Counted from the first letter of the stretch, positions 1 to 9,948 are shown. The stretch is DNA of 64,000 nt from Oscillospiraceae bacterium (GCA_009776305.1 WRLY01000004.1:1-64000); one strand, 5' to 3'. Numbers and translations: made by a program. Notes: a model not told the origin generated them from the letters alone.

Positions 1-2
1 AG

Positions 3-392
3 TTAAGTGAGATTGACCAACTTGACAGAAATCCGTATCGTTTCAGCGGGGAGTATTATGATAGCGAGAGCGGGTATGTTTACTTACGGGCGAGGTATTA
101 TGATACGAGTTTAGGGCGTTTTATCAGCGAGGACGCGGCTTTTGATGGTAAAAACTGGTATGTTTATGCCGGGAATAATCCTATTATGTTTGTTGATCCG
201 ACGGGGTTATACATACAACTAAGTCAAAACAATACTGTTGAGCAAAATCAAGTTATTCTAAATGATTTGCAAAAGCTAACAAACCATAAATTATCTGTTG
301 GTAAGAGTGGAAAAATCAAATTGACTATAACTTTATCGGTGCATTTGATTTTATCGCGGCTTTGGGAAACGCCGAAGCCGAACAGAAATTAA
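3..392 (+). CDS. RHS-repeat protein, C-terminal end (partial)
   Basis: This is the 3' end of a gene that begins before the window. Codons 15-69 carry the RHS-associated core: a YVYLRARYYD motif, a GRFISEDAAFDG motif, and NPIMFVDPTGL. That core normally closes the beta-cocoon of RHS/WapA polymorphic toxins and is followed by a variable toxin tip. Here the tip is only about 60 residues (210-392). Its last 25 codons look out of frame: the +2 frame from about 314 reads as an ordinary protein segment (NFIGAFDFIAALGNAEAEQK) ending at 404-406. A one-base slip in the A5 run at 311-315 would join the two. So the tip may be frameshifted or decayed. RHS identity is sure from the core; toxin activity cannot be inferred. 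No immunity gene is visible downstream. Confidence 0.85.
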   Translation, partial: LSEIDQLDRNPYRFSGEYYDSESGYVYLRARYYDTSLGRFISEDAAFDGKNWYVYAGNNPIMFVDPTGLYIQLSQNNTVEQNQVILNDLQKLTNHKLSVGKSGKIKLTITLSVHLILSRLWETPKPNRN

Positions 393-396
393 AGAA

Positions 397-430
397 AACG
401 GCGTAACATTCCTGTTACACCGTTTTTCTT
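397..430 (+). terminator. Rho-independent terminator of the RHS gene
   Basis: An 11-bp stem with one mismatch (397-407 with 414-424) is followed by a T-rich tail at 423-430. It lies immediately after the RHS stop codon. Confidence 0.75.
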
Positions 431-447
431 GAAAACATTCTTGCATG

Positions 448-474
448 AGGGCGGGACAACAGTCCCGCCCTTTT
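448..474 (+). terminator. GC-rich hairpin, second terminator between convergent genes
   Basis: A perfect 9-bp stem (448-456 with 463-471) with a 6-nt loop is followed by TTTT on the plus strand. It sits between the RHS gene and the convergent PFOR gene, so it may also help to stop minus-strand transcription. Confidence 0.65.
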
Positions 475-483
475 AACTATTAA

Positions 484-3400
484 TTACACCTTATAATACT
501 CAACCAATCCAACCAAATCGTCATACTTTTTCTTGGCGTCCGAAGCCGCTTTATTGAACAGCTTATCGGCTCTTTCGGGATTTTGGAGCATAAGCGAACT
601 GTAGCGAACCTCGCGCTCGATAAACTTTCTGTAGTCCGCAGTCGGAGCTTTGCTGTCGAGAGAGTAAGGGGATTTGCCCTCTGCCGAAAGCGCGGGATTA
701 AATCTGAATAGGTGCCAGTAACCCGCCTCGACCGCTTCTTTTTCCACCTGTTGCGCCAATGCCAAGCCGCCTTTTATGCCGTGAGCCACGCAGGGGGCGT
801 AAGCTATGATGATTGACGGTCCGTCGTAAGCCTCGGCTTCTGTGAACGCCTTGATGCACTGGTTCATATCAGCGCCCATTGCCACCTGAGCTACATAAAC
901 ATAGCCGTACTGCATTGCGATTTGGGCAAGGTCTTTCTTCTTGGTTTCCATTCCACCCGCCGCAAATTGCGCGATCGCACCAACAGGGGTAGACTTTGAA
1001 GCCTGACCGCCGGTGTTGGAATAAACCTCGGTGTCAAATACAAGGATATTCACGTTTTCACCCGTTGCAATAACGTGGTCAAGTCCGCCGTAACCAATGT
1101 CGTAAGCCCAACCGTCTCCACCGAACGCCCAAACCGATTTTTTGCAGAGGAAGTTCTTGGATTTGAATATTTCCGCCGCGATGGGACATTTGCAGTTGTC
1201 TTTTTCCATAGCGTCAATGAAATCGTCAGCCGCTTTGCTGTTGGCTTTGCCATCGCATAATGTGTCAAGCCACTTTTGTCCTGCGGTTTTAAGTTCAGAT
1301 GACGCACAGTCGGCTTTAACCAATTCCTCGGTTTTATTAATCAATCTGTCGCGTACAGCTTTTTGACCTAAAAACATACCGTAGGTGAATTCGGCATTGT
1401 CTTCAAAGAGGGAGTTTGCCCATGTCGGACCCTTGCCTTCTTTATTAACCGTATAAGGCGTAGCGGGAGCCGAGCCGCCCCAAATAGAGGAACAACCGGT
1501 AGCGTTGCCGATATACATTCTGTCGCCGAAGAGCTGAGTGGCAAGCTTTGCATAAGGGGTTTCACCGCAACCCGCGCATGCACCCGAGAACTCTAAGAGC
1601 GGCTGTTTGAACTGCGAACCTTTTATGCTGGTTTCTTTGAATTTATCGAATACTTCAGGCTTATCCGAAACCGTCATGCAGTAAGCAAAGATATTCTGCT
1701 CATTTAACTGGGAGTCAATCGGTTTCATGGCAAGCGCTTTCTGTTTTGCGGGGCAGACGTTTACGCAAGCCGAACAACCGTAGCAGTCAAGCACCGAAAC
1801 ACCCATAGCATATTTTAGCCCCGCCAGACCGGTTGCGTCTTTCATTTTCGCACCTTCGGGAGCTTTTGCCGCTTCATCACCGTTCAAAAGGAACGGACGG
1901 AGAATGGCGTGAGGACAGATTAAAACGCACTGGTTACACTGTATGCAGTTTTTGGGAATCCACTCGGGAACGTCAACCGCTACCTTGCGTTTCTCATAAG
2001 CTGCCGAACCTTGCGGGAAAGCGCCGTCCGCCATATATGAGAAAGTCGATACAGGCAGATCGCCGCCGCGCTGTGCATTTACCGGTATAAGAATGTTGTT
2101 TATAAAGTCTACAAGGTCTTTTCTGTCACCGACAGCTTTATGAGTTTCAAGCTCGCCCTCAGCGGTTTTCCATGCCGCGGGAACGTCAACCTTAATGAAC
2201 TTTTCAGCGCCCATGTCAATCGCCTTGCAGTTCATGTCAACGATTTTCTCGCCTTTTCTGGAGAATTGTTTCTTAACCGCGCCTTTCATATAGCCTATTG
2301 CTTCGGAGGCGGGGATAATATTGGCTATTTTAAAGAACGCCGATTGCAGAACCGTACTTACGCGGTTACCGAGCCCTATTTCCTTGGCTATGTCGGTCGC
2401 GTTTATAATATAGAAGTTAATGTCGTTTTCAGCTATGAACCTTTTAACGGGAGCAGGGATTCTCTCTTCAAGCTCATTAACGCCCCACTGGCAGTTAAGG
2501 AGGAAAGAGCCGCCCTTAACAACGTCCTGAACCATGTCGTACTTATCTATATAAGACTGGTTATGACAAGCCACAAAATCTGCCTTAGTAATAAAGTAGG
2601 TGGACTTAATGGGCGCTTTCCCGAAACGCAGGTGAGAAACCGTAACGCCGCCCGACTTTTTAGAGTCGTAGGAGAAGTACGCCTGAACGTTCATATCGGT
2701 GTGGTTTCCGATAATCTTGGTTGAGTTTTTATTCGCGCCTACCGTGCCGTCCGCGCCGATTCCCCAGAATTTGCAGCTTGTAGTACCTGCGGGAATGGTA
2801 TTCGGGTTATCCACAACAGCAAGCGAAAGATTAGTTACGTCGTCGGTTATACCAATCGTGAATTGCACTTTCTGCTTATTCTTGAACACCGAGATAATGT
2901 TAGCGGGGTTGCAGTCTTTTGAACCCAGACCGTAACGTCCTGTAAATACAGGTACGTCTTTAAATTTGCCCGCCTGATTCAAAGCCGCCACTACGTCAAG
3001 GTAAAGCGGTTCGCCTAAAGAGCCGGGTTCTTTGGTTCTGTCAAGGACGGAAATCTGCTTCACGCTTGCGGGAATAGCGTCCACAAATGCGTTTACCGCG
3101 AACGGACGGTAAAGTCTTACTTTAACGAGTCCTACTTTACTTCCGTTTGCGTTGAGGTAATCAATGGTTTCTTCAATGGTGTCGCAGACCGAGCCCATAG
3201 CTACAATCACATGTTCAGCGTCAGCCGCGCCGTAATAGTTGAAAAGCTTATAATCCGTGCCGATTTCGGCGTTGACCTTATTCATGGTTTCCTGTACGAT
3301 TTCGGGAAGCGCGTTGTAATAAGGGTTGCAAGCCTCACGCGCCTGGAAGAATATATCGGGGTTTTGCGCCGTACCATGCAAAACGGGATTCTGAGGATTC

Positions 3401-4023
3401 AGCGCTCTGTCGCGGAATGCCTGAATCGCGTCCATATCCGCAAGCTTGGCGAGGGTATCGGTATCCCACGCCTCAATCTTTTGGATTTCGTGGGAGGTGC
3501 GGAAACCGTCGAAGAAATGCAGGAAAGGAACTCTTCCTTTCAGCGTTGCCAGGTGAGCTACCGCGCCGAGGTCCATAACCTCCTGCGGGTTAGTAGCGCA
3601 AAGCATAGCGTAACCCGTTTGACGACAAGCGTAAACGTCGCTGTGGTCGCCGAAAATCGACAAAGCATGAGACGCCAGCGCCCGCGCCGAAACATGGATA
3701 ACACTGGGCAAAAGCTCACCCGCGATTTTGAACATATTCGGAATCATCAAGAGCAGACCCTGCGATGCGGTGTAAGTGGTAGTCAGCGCACCCGCAGAAA
3801 GCGAACCGTGAACCGCGCCCACAGCGCCCGCCTCAGACTGCATTTCCTTAACCCTGACTTCCTGCCCGAAAATGTTTTTTCTTCCTGCCGTTGCCCATGT
3901 GTCTGTGACCTCTGCCATTACCGACGAGGGTGTAATGGGGTAAATTGCCGCCACCTCAGTAAAAGCGTAGGACACGTGACCGGCGGCGGTGTTGCCGTCC
4001 ATACAGATTTTTTCTCTTGCCAT
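484..4023 (-). CDS. nifJ: pyruvate:ferredoxin (flavodoxin) oxidoreductase
   Basis: Single-chain PFOR of 1179 aa, the usual length. It decarboxylates pyruvate to acetyl-CoA and CO2 in the cytoplasm and reduces ferredoxin, the central step of anaerobic sugar catabolism. The N-terminal domain carries the AAIYPITPSSVMAE segment. Two ferredoxin-type clusters follow near residue 690 (CIQCNQCVLICP) and residue 745 (CYGCSACVNVCP). The C-terminal TPP domain has CAGCGETPY near 820 and GGDGWAYDIGYGG near 970, plus the SNTGGQ motif. The start is backed by AGGAGG about 9 nt upstream. It is monocistronic, with a near-consensus promoter at 4073-4101. Identification is secure. Confidence 0.98.
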   Translation of the reverse strand: MAREKICMDGNTAAGHVSYAFTEVAAIYPITPSSVMAEVTDTWATAGRKNIFGQEVRVKEMQSEAGAVGAVHGSLSAGALTTTYTASQGLLLMIPNMFKIAGELLPSVIHVSARALASHALSIFGDHSDVYACRQTGYAMLCATNPQEVMDLGAVAHLATLKGRVPFLHFFDGFRTSHEIQKIEAWDTDTLAKLADMDAIQAFRDRALNPQNPVLHGTAQNPDIFFQAREACNPYYNALPEIVQETMNKVNAEIGTDYKLFNYYGAADAEHVIVAMGSVCDTIEETIDYLNANGSKVGLVKVRLYRPFAVNAFVDAIPASVKQISVLDRTKEPGSLGEPLYLDVVAALNQAGKFKDVPVFTGRYGLGSKDCNPANIISVFKNKQKVQFTIGITDDVTNLSLAVVDNPNTIPAGTTSCKFWGIGADGTVGANKNSTKIIGNHTDMNVQAYFSYDSKKSGGVTVSHLRFGKAPIKSTYFITKADFVACHNQSYIDKYDMVQDVVKGGSFLLNCQWGVNELEERIPAPVKRFIAENDINFYIINATDIAKEIGLGNRVSTVLQSAFFKIANIIPASEAIGYMKGAVKKQFSRKGEKIVDMNCKAIDMGAEKFIKVDVPAAWKTAEGELETHKAVGDRKDLVDFINNILIPVNAQRGGDLPVSTFSYMADGAFPQGSAAYEKRKVAVDVPEWIPKNCIQCNQCVLICPHAILRPFLLNGDEAAKAPEGAKMKDATGLAGLKYAMGVSVLDCYGCSACVNVCPAKQKALAMKPIDSQLNEQNIFAYCMTVSDKPEVFDKFKETSIKGSQFKQPLLEFSGACAGCGETPYAKLATQLFGDRMYIGNATGCSSIWGGSAPATPYTVNKEGKGPTWANSLFEDNAEFTYGMFLGQKAVRDRLINKTEELVKADCASSELKTAGQKWLDTLCDGKANSKAADDFIDAMEKDNCKCPIAAEIFKSKNFLCKKSVWAFGGDGWAYDIGYGGLDHVIATGENVNILVFDTEVYSNTGGQASKSTPVGAIAQFAAGGMETKKKDLAQIAMQYGYVYVAQVAMGADMNQCIKAFTEAEAYDGPSIIIAYAPCVAHGIKGGLALAQQVEKEAVEAGYWHLFRFNPALSAEGKSPYSLDSKAPTADYRKFIEREVRYSSLMLQNPERADKLFNKAASDAKKKYDDLVGLVEYYKV

Positions 4024-4072
4024 TGATTATAGCCTCCTTGATTTATATTACGGTTTTTCATCACGTAAAAAT

Positions 4073-4101
4073 ATTATAACATATCTTGTCCGACTTGTAA
4101 A
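4073..4101 (-). promoter_or_regulatory. sigma-A promoter of PFOR
   Basis: Read on the minus strand: -35 TTTACA (4096-4101), 17-nt spacer, TG-extended -10 TATAAT (4073-4078), about 50 nt upstream of the PFOR start. Confidence 0.8.
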
Positions 4102-4299
4102 CAAAATTTTCCATACCTTTATATATTAAAGAGCTTTAAAAGCATATTTGTGAAAATGTGCTAAATAATCAAAAATCGATTTGTATGATTGTGCTAACGG
4201 GTTATGTACAATACAGTACTTATGCATCGCCAGACCAATGACGTTGGTTACTTCCAAACCGAAAGCGAAAAACTCGAGTCAGAATAAAATTATTAATGA

Positions 4300-4332
4300 A
4301 TTCCCCCGCTGTAAAAAGCGGGGGAATTTTTT
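4300..4332. terminator. hairpin downstream of the YyaL-like gene
   Basis: An 11-bp stem (4300-4310 with 4317-4327) with an A-rich loop is followed by T6 on the plus strand. The only adjoining gene end is the minus-strand gene at 4349, where the trailing sequence is AT-rich but not a clean T run. It probably works as that gene's terminator. Confidence 0.55.
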
Positions 4333-4348
4333 ATATAATCATACAGTG

Positions 4349-6139
4349 TTATAAACACTGACCGTCCTTACAGCTTTTATCACTTGAGCCGTTAATCACT
4401 GTGATTAGCGAAAACCCGCACCCTGCCGGATACTGCCCGGCATAAGCGGCGATAAACCCCGCCTGTTTTCTGTACATTTCGTAAAATTTCAGTTCGCCTG
4501 TTTCCCTGCTTAGTCTGTTAAGAAGCATAAAAGCGACTGAATTCCCGCTCGGGAGGGCGTTGTCAAAGATTTCCTTAGGACGCGTAATCAATTGCTCGTC
4601 GTCGTCTGCGTAAAGATAAAACCCGCCGTTCGAGTGGTCAAAGAAACGCTCCGCCATAACATTCGCGTAATGGAGAGCCTTATCAAAGTAACCCGTGTCA
4701 TTTGTGACCTCATATAGTTCAAGAAGCGCGAGGGTATAATAGGCGTAATCGTCTAACTTTCCGTTTCCCTGAACCTCGTTGTCGCGCCACCTGACGTACA
4801 GGCGCGGCGCTGTTTGAGGGAACGACAGCTTTTCAGAAATGAATTTTTCATTTCTTTTTGCCGCTTCAAGGTAAGAGGCATCGCCGAGAACGGTGTATGC
4901 CTTAGTCAAAGCAATCATCATCAGCGCGTTCCATGAGGTAAGGATTTTATCGTCTGTGTGCAATTTAGTACGCTCCAGACGATATTTATATATTTTGCTG
5001 TTGCACCGATTTATAAATTCATCATTCAACGCGAATTTTGAATTTTTAATAAGATTCGGGACGCTTTTCCCCTCAAAATTCCCGCCTTTAGTTATTCCGT
5101 AATATTTGCGCCAGACTTCCACTTCTTCCCGCGGCAGAATGTCACCTATTTCATCGTATGAAAAGACGTAATACTTTCCCTCAATTCCCTCGCTGTCAGC
5201 GTCCTGCCCGCAAAAGAAACCGCCGTCGCTGTTGGTCATTTCCGCGAAAACCCATGAAAAGATTTTCTGAGCCGCCGTTTTACAAAACTCTTTTTTATAT
5301 AAACTGTAAGCCTCGAGATAAGCCCATGCCAAAAGCGCGTTATCGTACAGCATTTTCTCAAAGTGGGGAATCAGCCATTTCCCGTCTGTTGAATACCGCG
5401 AAAATCCCCCCGCAATATGGTCAAAAATTCCACCCCGATACATTGCTTCAAGGGTTAATTGCGACATTTTTGCTGCTTGATTTGAGCCTGTTGCACGGTC
5501 ATATTCTATTAAAAACAGCAAATTATGAGCGGCGGGGAATTTTGGAGCCGAGCCGAATCCGCCGTATTTCTCATCAAACGAAGCCTCGAAAGCTTGAGCC
5601 GCCTTATCAGCCGTATTTCTGTCAAGTTCGGCATTAACATTTTGAGCTGATTTTTCAATTCGGTTAAGATGCCGCTCTATTTCATCGCCGGTTTTGATTA
5701 ATTCGCCGCGCTCATTTACCCACATGCCGCCTATTCTCGGAATTAACCTCATAAGGACGTCTTTCGGGAAATATGTCCCCGCGAAAAACGGCTTTTTTTC
5801 CGGACTCATAATAATTGAAAGAGGCCAGCCGCCCGAGCCTGTCAATGCCTGACAAACCGACATATAGACCGAATCCACATCCGGTCGTTCCTCGCGGTCA
5901 ACCTTTACGGAAATGAAGTGACGGTTTAACAGAGCGGCGATTTCGCCGTCCTCAAAGGACTCGCGCTCCATAACATGACACCAATGGCAGGTCGAATACC
6001 CTATAGAAAGAAAAATCGGTTTATCTTCCTTTTTGGCTTTTTTAAAGGCTTCTTCTCCCCACGGATACCAATCTACCGGATTATGAGCGTGGGCGTAAAG
6101 ATACGGCGATTTTTCGGTAATTAAGTTATTGGAATAAAT
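4349..6139 (-). CDS. thioredoxin domain-containing protein (YyaL / DUF255 family)
   Basis: A two-domain protein with an N-terminal thioredoxin-like domain (about 1-160) and a C-terminal six-hairpin, (alpha/alpha)6-type domain. Family functions are poorly defined. The first ATG in frame (5971) lies inside the conserved [12 protein letters not shown] block and would delete the CxxC site. The reading frame continues upstream with clear family sequence ([20 protein letters not shown], then WYPWGEE, then IGYSTCHWC) back to a TGA at 6176-6178, with no ATG, GTG or TTG. The best start is ATT at 6137-6139, spaced 6 nt from an AGGGGGG Shine-Dalgarno, giving 596 aa with CHWC at residues 51-54. A homopolymer error in the adjacent A6G6 tract is the alternative. 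The family call is firm, the start is not. Confidence 0.85.
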   Translation of the reverse strand: MYSNNLITEKSPYLYAHAHNPVDWYPWGEEAFKKAKKEDKPIFLSIGYSTCHWCHVMERESFEDGEIAALLNRHFISVKVDREERPDVDSVYMSVCQALTGSGGWPLSIIMSPEKKPFFAGTYFPKDVLMRLIPRIGGMWVNERGELIKTGDEIERHLNRIEKSAQNVNAELDRNTADKAAQAFEASFDEKYGGFGSAPKFPAAHNLLFLIEYDRATGSNQAAKMSQLTLEAMYRGGIFDHIAGGFSRYSTDGKWLIPHFEKMLYDNALLAWAYLEAYSLYKKEFCKTAAQKIFSWVFAEMTNSDGGFFCGQDADSEGIEGKYYVFSYDEIGDILPREEVEVWRKYYGITKGGNFEGKSVPNLIKNSKFALNDEFINRCNSKIYKYRLERTKLHTDDKILTSWNALMMIALTKAYTVLGDASYLEAAKRNEKFISEKLSFPQTAPRLYVRWRDNEVQGNGKLDDYAYYTLALLELYEVTNDTGYFDKALHYANVMAERFFDHSNGGFYLYADDDEQLITRPKEIFDNALPSGNSVAFMLLNRLSRETGELKFYEMYRKQAGFIAAYAGQYPAGCGFSLITVINGSSDKSCKDGQCL

Positions 6140-6247
6140 AAAAATCCCCCCTTTTTTAAAGACAATATACAGTCCTCAATAGTTTTTACGGCGAAATGCG
6201 TATTATTCATTTCGGGTATCGAACACAGGTTTTTATTTAATTCATTA

Positions 6248-8098
6248 TTACGACGCCGGCTCAAACTGACTGTTATAAAGCTCGGAGTAAACCCCGCCCT
6301 TTTCAAGAAGCTCGGTATGATTTCCGCTTTCAACAATATCGCCGTCTTTCATTACAAGGATTATGTCGGCATTTTTGATTGTGGAAAGCCTGTGGGCTAT
6401 GACAAAAGAGGTGCGCCCCGCCGTCAGCTTATCCATAGCCTGCTGAACCTGCCTTTCGGTGCGGGTGTCAACAGAACTTGTAGCTTCGTCTAAAATTAAA
6501 AGCGGGGAGCCCTGAACCATAGCGCGGGCAATTGTGAGCAACTGTTTTTGCCCTACAGATAAATTTGCCTTGTCATCAAGCAAGGTGTCGTAGCCATCGG
6601 GCAGGGTGCGGATAAAATGATGCAGTCCCGCCGATTTGCATGCCGTCTTTACCTGTTCGTCGGTAACACCTTGCTTGCTGTAGACAATATTCTCCCTAAT
6701 CGTTCCCTCAAAAAGCCAGGTATCCTGCAATACCATGCAAAATTGCTCATGCACGTTTTCACGGGTAACCTGATTTATGGGAGTACCGTCTAATAAAATC
6801 CCGCCGCTGTTGGTTTCGTAAAAACGCATGAGCAGATTCACCATAGTTGTTTTTCCCGCGCCTGACGGTCCGACAATGGCGATTTTCTGCCCGGCGTTTA
6901 CCTTAGCGGAAAAGTCATGGATTATGGTTTTGTCTTGATTATAACCGAAATTAACATTTTTGAATTCTACATCGCCGTTGACATTTTCTAATCTTTTGGT
7001 TTTTTGACTTTCGTCCGCCATTTCTTCCTCGTCAAAGAATTCAAAGACCCGTTCGCTTGCCGCCGCGGTTCTTTGCAGTTGTTGCATAGACTGCGCCATT
7101 TGTGACAGCGGCTGAGTGAAAAAACGTATATATATCATAAACGCCACAATAACGCCGAATGAAATCGAGCCGTTCATGGCAAGCGCCGCTCCGACAACGC
7201 AGACAGCCACATAACCGAAATTACCGATAAAATTCATAATAGGCATCATAAGACCGGACAAAAACTGCGATTTCCACCCGCTGTCGTAAATTGCCCCGTT
7301 GATTTTACCGAATGTCTTTTTGGCTTCCCTGCCGCCGTTATAAACCTTTACGACACTGTGACCTGAATATATTTCCTCTATATAGCCGTTTATTTCGCCG
7401 AGTCCTTTCTGTTGCGCGTTAAAATGCTTCTGAGATTTAGACATAATCAGCGTGATTAATAAAAATCCTATAAAGGTAGGGACAATCGCCGCCAAAGTTA
7501 AAGCGGGGCTGTTGTAAATCATCATAATAAGCGAGCCCGTAAGCATTGTGACAGACCTCACCATGCTGTCAAGGCTTTGGTTTAATGTCTGACCTATAGC
7601 ATCCACATCGTTTGTCACGCGACTGATTACGTCGCCATAGCTTGTTTTGTCGAAATATTTAAGCGGCAGTCTGTTTATTTTTTTCGAGATTCCCGTCCGC
7701 ATATTTTTTGAGATTCCCGCCGCGATTGTCGCCATTATTAAGTGTCCTATAACGCCTAACAGCGCCGACGCAGCGTAGAGAACAACCAGCAGTAACGCAA
7801 TACCCGTTATAATTTTAAAATCAATTGTCCCCGTAACCGGTTGTCCTCCTATCATTGCGGGCAAACCTTTTGCTATTTCATCGGTCATATCCCTTAATTT
7901 ATTAGGTCCTATAATTTGAAACGCTGTACCTACAGCCGTGACTATGAGCGCGACAGCAATGGAGGGAATATATTTTTGGAAATAGCGTATCAATTTGCTC
8001 CATGAGCCCTTAAAATCTTTTGCCTTTTCTACAGCGCCCGGACGTCCTCTGAAGCCGCCAATACCTCCCGAGGCGCTTTTATTTTTATGCTCACTCAT
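6248..8098 (-). CDS. ABC exporter half-transporter, catalytic-Walker-B subunit
   Basis: 616-aa fusion of a six-helix exporter domain (about 45-330) and a nucleotide-binding domain. Walker A is GPSGAGKTT near residue 408, and the Walker B region ILDEATSSVD near 536 has the catalytic Glu. The signature is LSVGQ instead of LSGGQ. The partner gene has the opposite defect (Walker B Asp, good signature). This is the usual arrangement of heterodimeric exporters such as TM287/288, LmrCD and BmrCD, with one degenerate and one consensus ATP site. The start ATG overlaps the stop of the upstream partner by 4 nt (ATGA), so the two are translationally coupled. Likely a multidrug or lipid exporter; the substrate cannot be read from sequence. 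Confidence 0.93.
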   Translation of the reverse strand: MSEHKNKSASGGIGGFRGRPGAVEKAKDFKGSWSKLIRYFQKYIPSIAVALIVTAVGTAFQIIGPNKLRDMTDEIAKGLPAMIGGQPVTGTIDFKIITGIALLLVVLYAASALLGVIGHLIMATIAAGISKNMRTGISKKINRLPLKYFDKTSYGDVISRVTNDVDAIGQTLNQSLDSMVRSVTMLTGSLIMMIYNSPALTLAAIVPTFIGFLLITLIMSKSQKHFNAQQKGLGEINGYIEEIYSGHSVVKVYNGGREAKKTFGKINGAIYDSGWKSQFLSGLMMPIMNFIGNFGYVAVCVVGAALAMNGSISFGVIVAFMIYIRFFTQPLSQMAQSMQQLQRTAAASERVFEFFDEEEMADESQKTKRLENVNGDVEFKNVNFGYNQDKTIIHDFSAKVNAGQKIAIVGPSGAGKTTMVNLLMRFYETNSGGILLDGTPINQVTRENVHEQFCMVLQDTWLFEGTIRENIVYSKQGVTDEQVKTACKSAGLHHFIRTLPDGYDTLLDDKANLSVGQKQLLTIARAMVQGSPLLILDEATSSVDTRTERQVQQAMDKLTAGRTSFVIAHRLSTIKNADIILVMKDGDIVESGNHTELLEKGGVYSELYNSQFEPAS

Positions 8099-9858
8099 GA
8101 TATTAACTCCTCCTCGCTTAATTGCGACATGGCTATTTCTTTATAAACCGCACAACTGCAGAGCAATTCTTTATGGGTTCCTCTCCCCGCAACCCTGCCC
8201 TCATCAAGCACTAAAATTTGGTCGGCGTCTATAATAGTACCGATGCGCTGGGCAACTATAATGTTGGTTATTCCCGGGGTGCTTTTTTTTAGCTTGTTTC
8301 GTACAATCCTGTCAGTCTTATAATCAAGCGCCGAGAACGAATCGTCGAAGATATATATTTCAGGCTTGCGGCAAACAGCGCGGGCAATAGAGAGCCGCTG
8401 TTTTTGCCCGCCCGACAGATTGGTTCCGCCTTGGGCTACTGAAGCAAGGTACTGCTCCTCCATATTCTCAATAAACTCTTTGCCCTCGGCAATGTCCGCC
8501 GCCAGCTTTATCTCGTCCTCGGTAAAAGCTTTACTGTCGCCGTTATCCCCGTAAGCAATGTTCGAGCTGACCGTACCCTTGAACAATACCGCTTTTTGCG
8601 GCACATAACCGATTTTGTTCAGCAATGATTCGAGCTTGTAGTCCTTTACGTTTACGCCGTCAACCAATACTTCACCCTCCGTCACGTCGAAGAATCGGGG
8701 AATAAGATTGACAAGGGTGGACTTTCCGCTCCCGGTAGAGCCGATAAAAGCGACGGTTTCACCTTTTCGGGCTGTAAAGCTTATAGCCTCAAGGACATAA
8801 TCCACAGCGCCGGGATATTTAAAGCTGACATTTTTAAATGTAACCTCTCCTGTGATTCCGGGCAATCCTGCTGTAACGCCGCCATCTGATATGCAAGGCT
8901 CGGCGTCAAGCACCTCGTTAATCCGTTTTGCCGATACTCCGGCGCGGGGAAGCATGATGAAGATAATCGCCAACAGCATAAACGCCATAATTACCTGCAT
9001 AGCATACTGCGAAAAAACGACCATATTCGAGAACAGTATTAATTTTTCGTAAACCCCCGCCGCGTCAATCAAATACGCGCCAATCCAATAAATAGCAAGC
9101 GAGAGACCGCTCATGATTGTCTGCATAAAAGGCATAAGCATTACCATTGCCCTGTTAGTGAACAATTGAGTGCCTGTAAGCTCGTCGTTCGCCTTTTCAA
9201 ATTTGTCTTCCTGATAATCCTCGGCATTGTAAGCCCGAACAACACGAAGCCCCGTAAGGTTTTCCCTCGTCACGCGGGTTATATTATCGGTCAGGGTTTG
9301 CATTTTTCTGAATTTAGGTATTACAAAGAGCATAAGCACGGCAACCATCAAAAGCAACAGAAAAACGCCCGCTCCTGTAGCCATAGTCCATTCATAGCCC
9401 TTACCCGCGATTTTGGTAATTGCCCAAACAGCCATGATAGGTGCTTTAATCACCACCTGCAGACCCATTGTGACTAACATCTGCACATTCGTAATATCAT
9501 TTGTGGAGCGGGTAATCAAGCTTGAAGTTGAAAAAAGGTTAATCTCGCGCGTTGAAAAAGATTCAACCTTATCGAAAAGCAGACCGCGCAACCTCTGCGC
9601 GAAAGACGCGCCGATACGCGCCGCAAAAAATCCTACTATAATAGCGGCTCCTATACTTCCGAGCGCGCACAGAAGCATGTAGCCGCCTGCCTGCCAAATA
9701 TCGCGTATCGCGCTGTCCGGCGTTTTAATCAGCATTGTGATTTCCGCCATATAATCGGGAATTTTCAAATCTAACCAGACCTGGGCGACGATAAGAAATA
9801 CACTCGCTCCTGCCGTCAGCCATTCCTTGGGTTTTATATATTTAAAAATTTTAAGCAT
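8095..9858 (-). CDS. ABC exporter half-transporter, degenerate-Walker-B subunit
   Basis: 587-aa inner-membrane exporter half with a transmembrane domain (about 15-310) and a nucleotide-binding domain. Walker A is GSTGSGKST near residue 374, the signature is LSGGQKQR near 480, and the Walker B region IFDDSFSALD near 502 carries Asp where the catalytic Glu normally sits. It is first of the two-gene operon, preceded by a GAGGG ribosome site, and overlaps its partner by 4 nt. It should supply the consensus signature motif to the partner's active site. The heterodimer call rests on complementary motif degeneracy plus gene order. Confidence 0.93.
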   Translation of the reverse strand: MLKIFKYIKPKEWLTAGASVFLIVAQVWLDLKIPDYMAEITMLIKTPDSAIRDIWQAGGYMLLCALGSIGAAIIVGFFAARIGASFAQRLRGLLFDKVESFSTREINLFSTSSLITRSTNDITNVQMLVTMGLQVVIKAPIMAVWAITKIAGKGYEWTMATGAGVFLLLLMVAVLMLFVIPKFRKMQTLTDNITRVTRENLTGLRVVRAYNAEDYQEDKFEKANDELTGTQLFTNRAMVMLMPFMQTIMSGLSLAIYWIGAYLIDAAGVYEKLILFSNMVVFSQYAMQVIMAFMLLAIIFIMLPRAGVSAKRINEVLDAEPCISDGGVTAGLPGITGEVTFKNVSFKYPGAVDYVLEAISFTARKGETVAFIGSTGSGKSTLVNLIPRFFDVTEGEVLVDGVNVKDYKLESLLNKIGYVPQKAVLFKGTVSSNIAYGDNGDSKAFTEDEIKLAADIAEGKEFIENMEEQYLASVAQGGTNLSGGQKQRLSIARAVCRKPEIYIFDDSFSALDYKTDRIVRNKLKKSTPGITNIIVAQRIGTIIDADQILVLDEGRVAGRGTHKELLCSCAVYKEIAMSQLSEEELIS

Positions 9859-9878
9859 TAATAATCCCTCTTTACTTA

Positions 9879-9941
9879 AAAAACAGGGCGCGGCTTATCC
9901 CCTTTCGTTTTTATAGAGAACGAAAGGAACGCCCCGCCCGT
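9879..9941 (-). terminator. terminator of upp
   Basis: A long stem pairs 9886-9894 with 9931-9939 around an inner hairpin built on CCTTTCGTT/AACGAAAGG, followed on the minus strand by a TGTTTTTT tail. It separates upp from the ABC exporter operon. Confidence 0.7.
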
Positions 9942-9948
9942 TATTTTA

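Noticed and set aside
3211-4026. 271-codon open frame on the plus strand opposite PFOR
   Set aside because: Antisense shadow of a highly conserved gene; no ribosome site or family sequence. The same applies to 2140-2724, 17464-17892, 25363-25794, 32401-32931 and many shorter frames.
6121-6336. 71-codon minus-strand frame ending in [11 protein letters not shown]
   Set aside because: It overlaps the end of the ABC exporter gene and the upstream region of the YyaL-like gene. No ribosome site. It may matter only if a homopolymer error shifts it into the YyaL frame.
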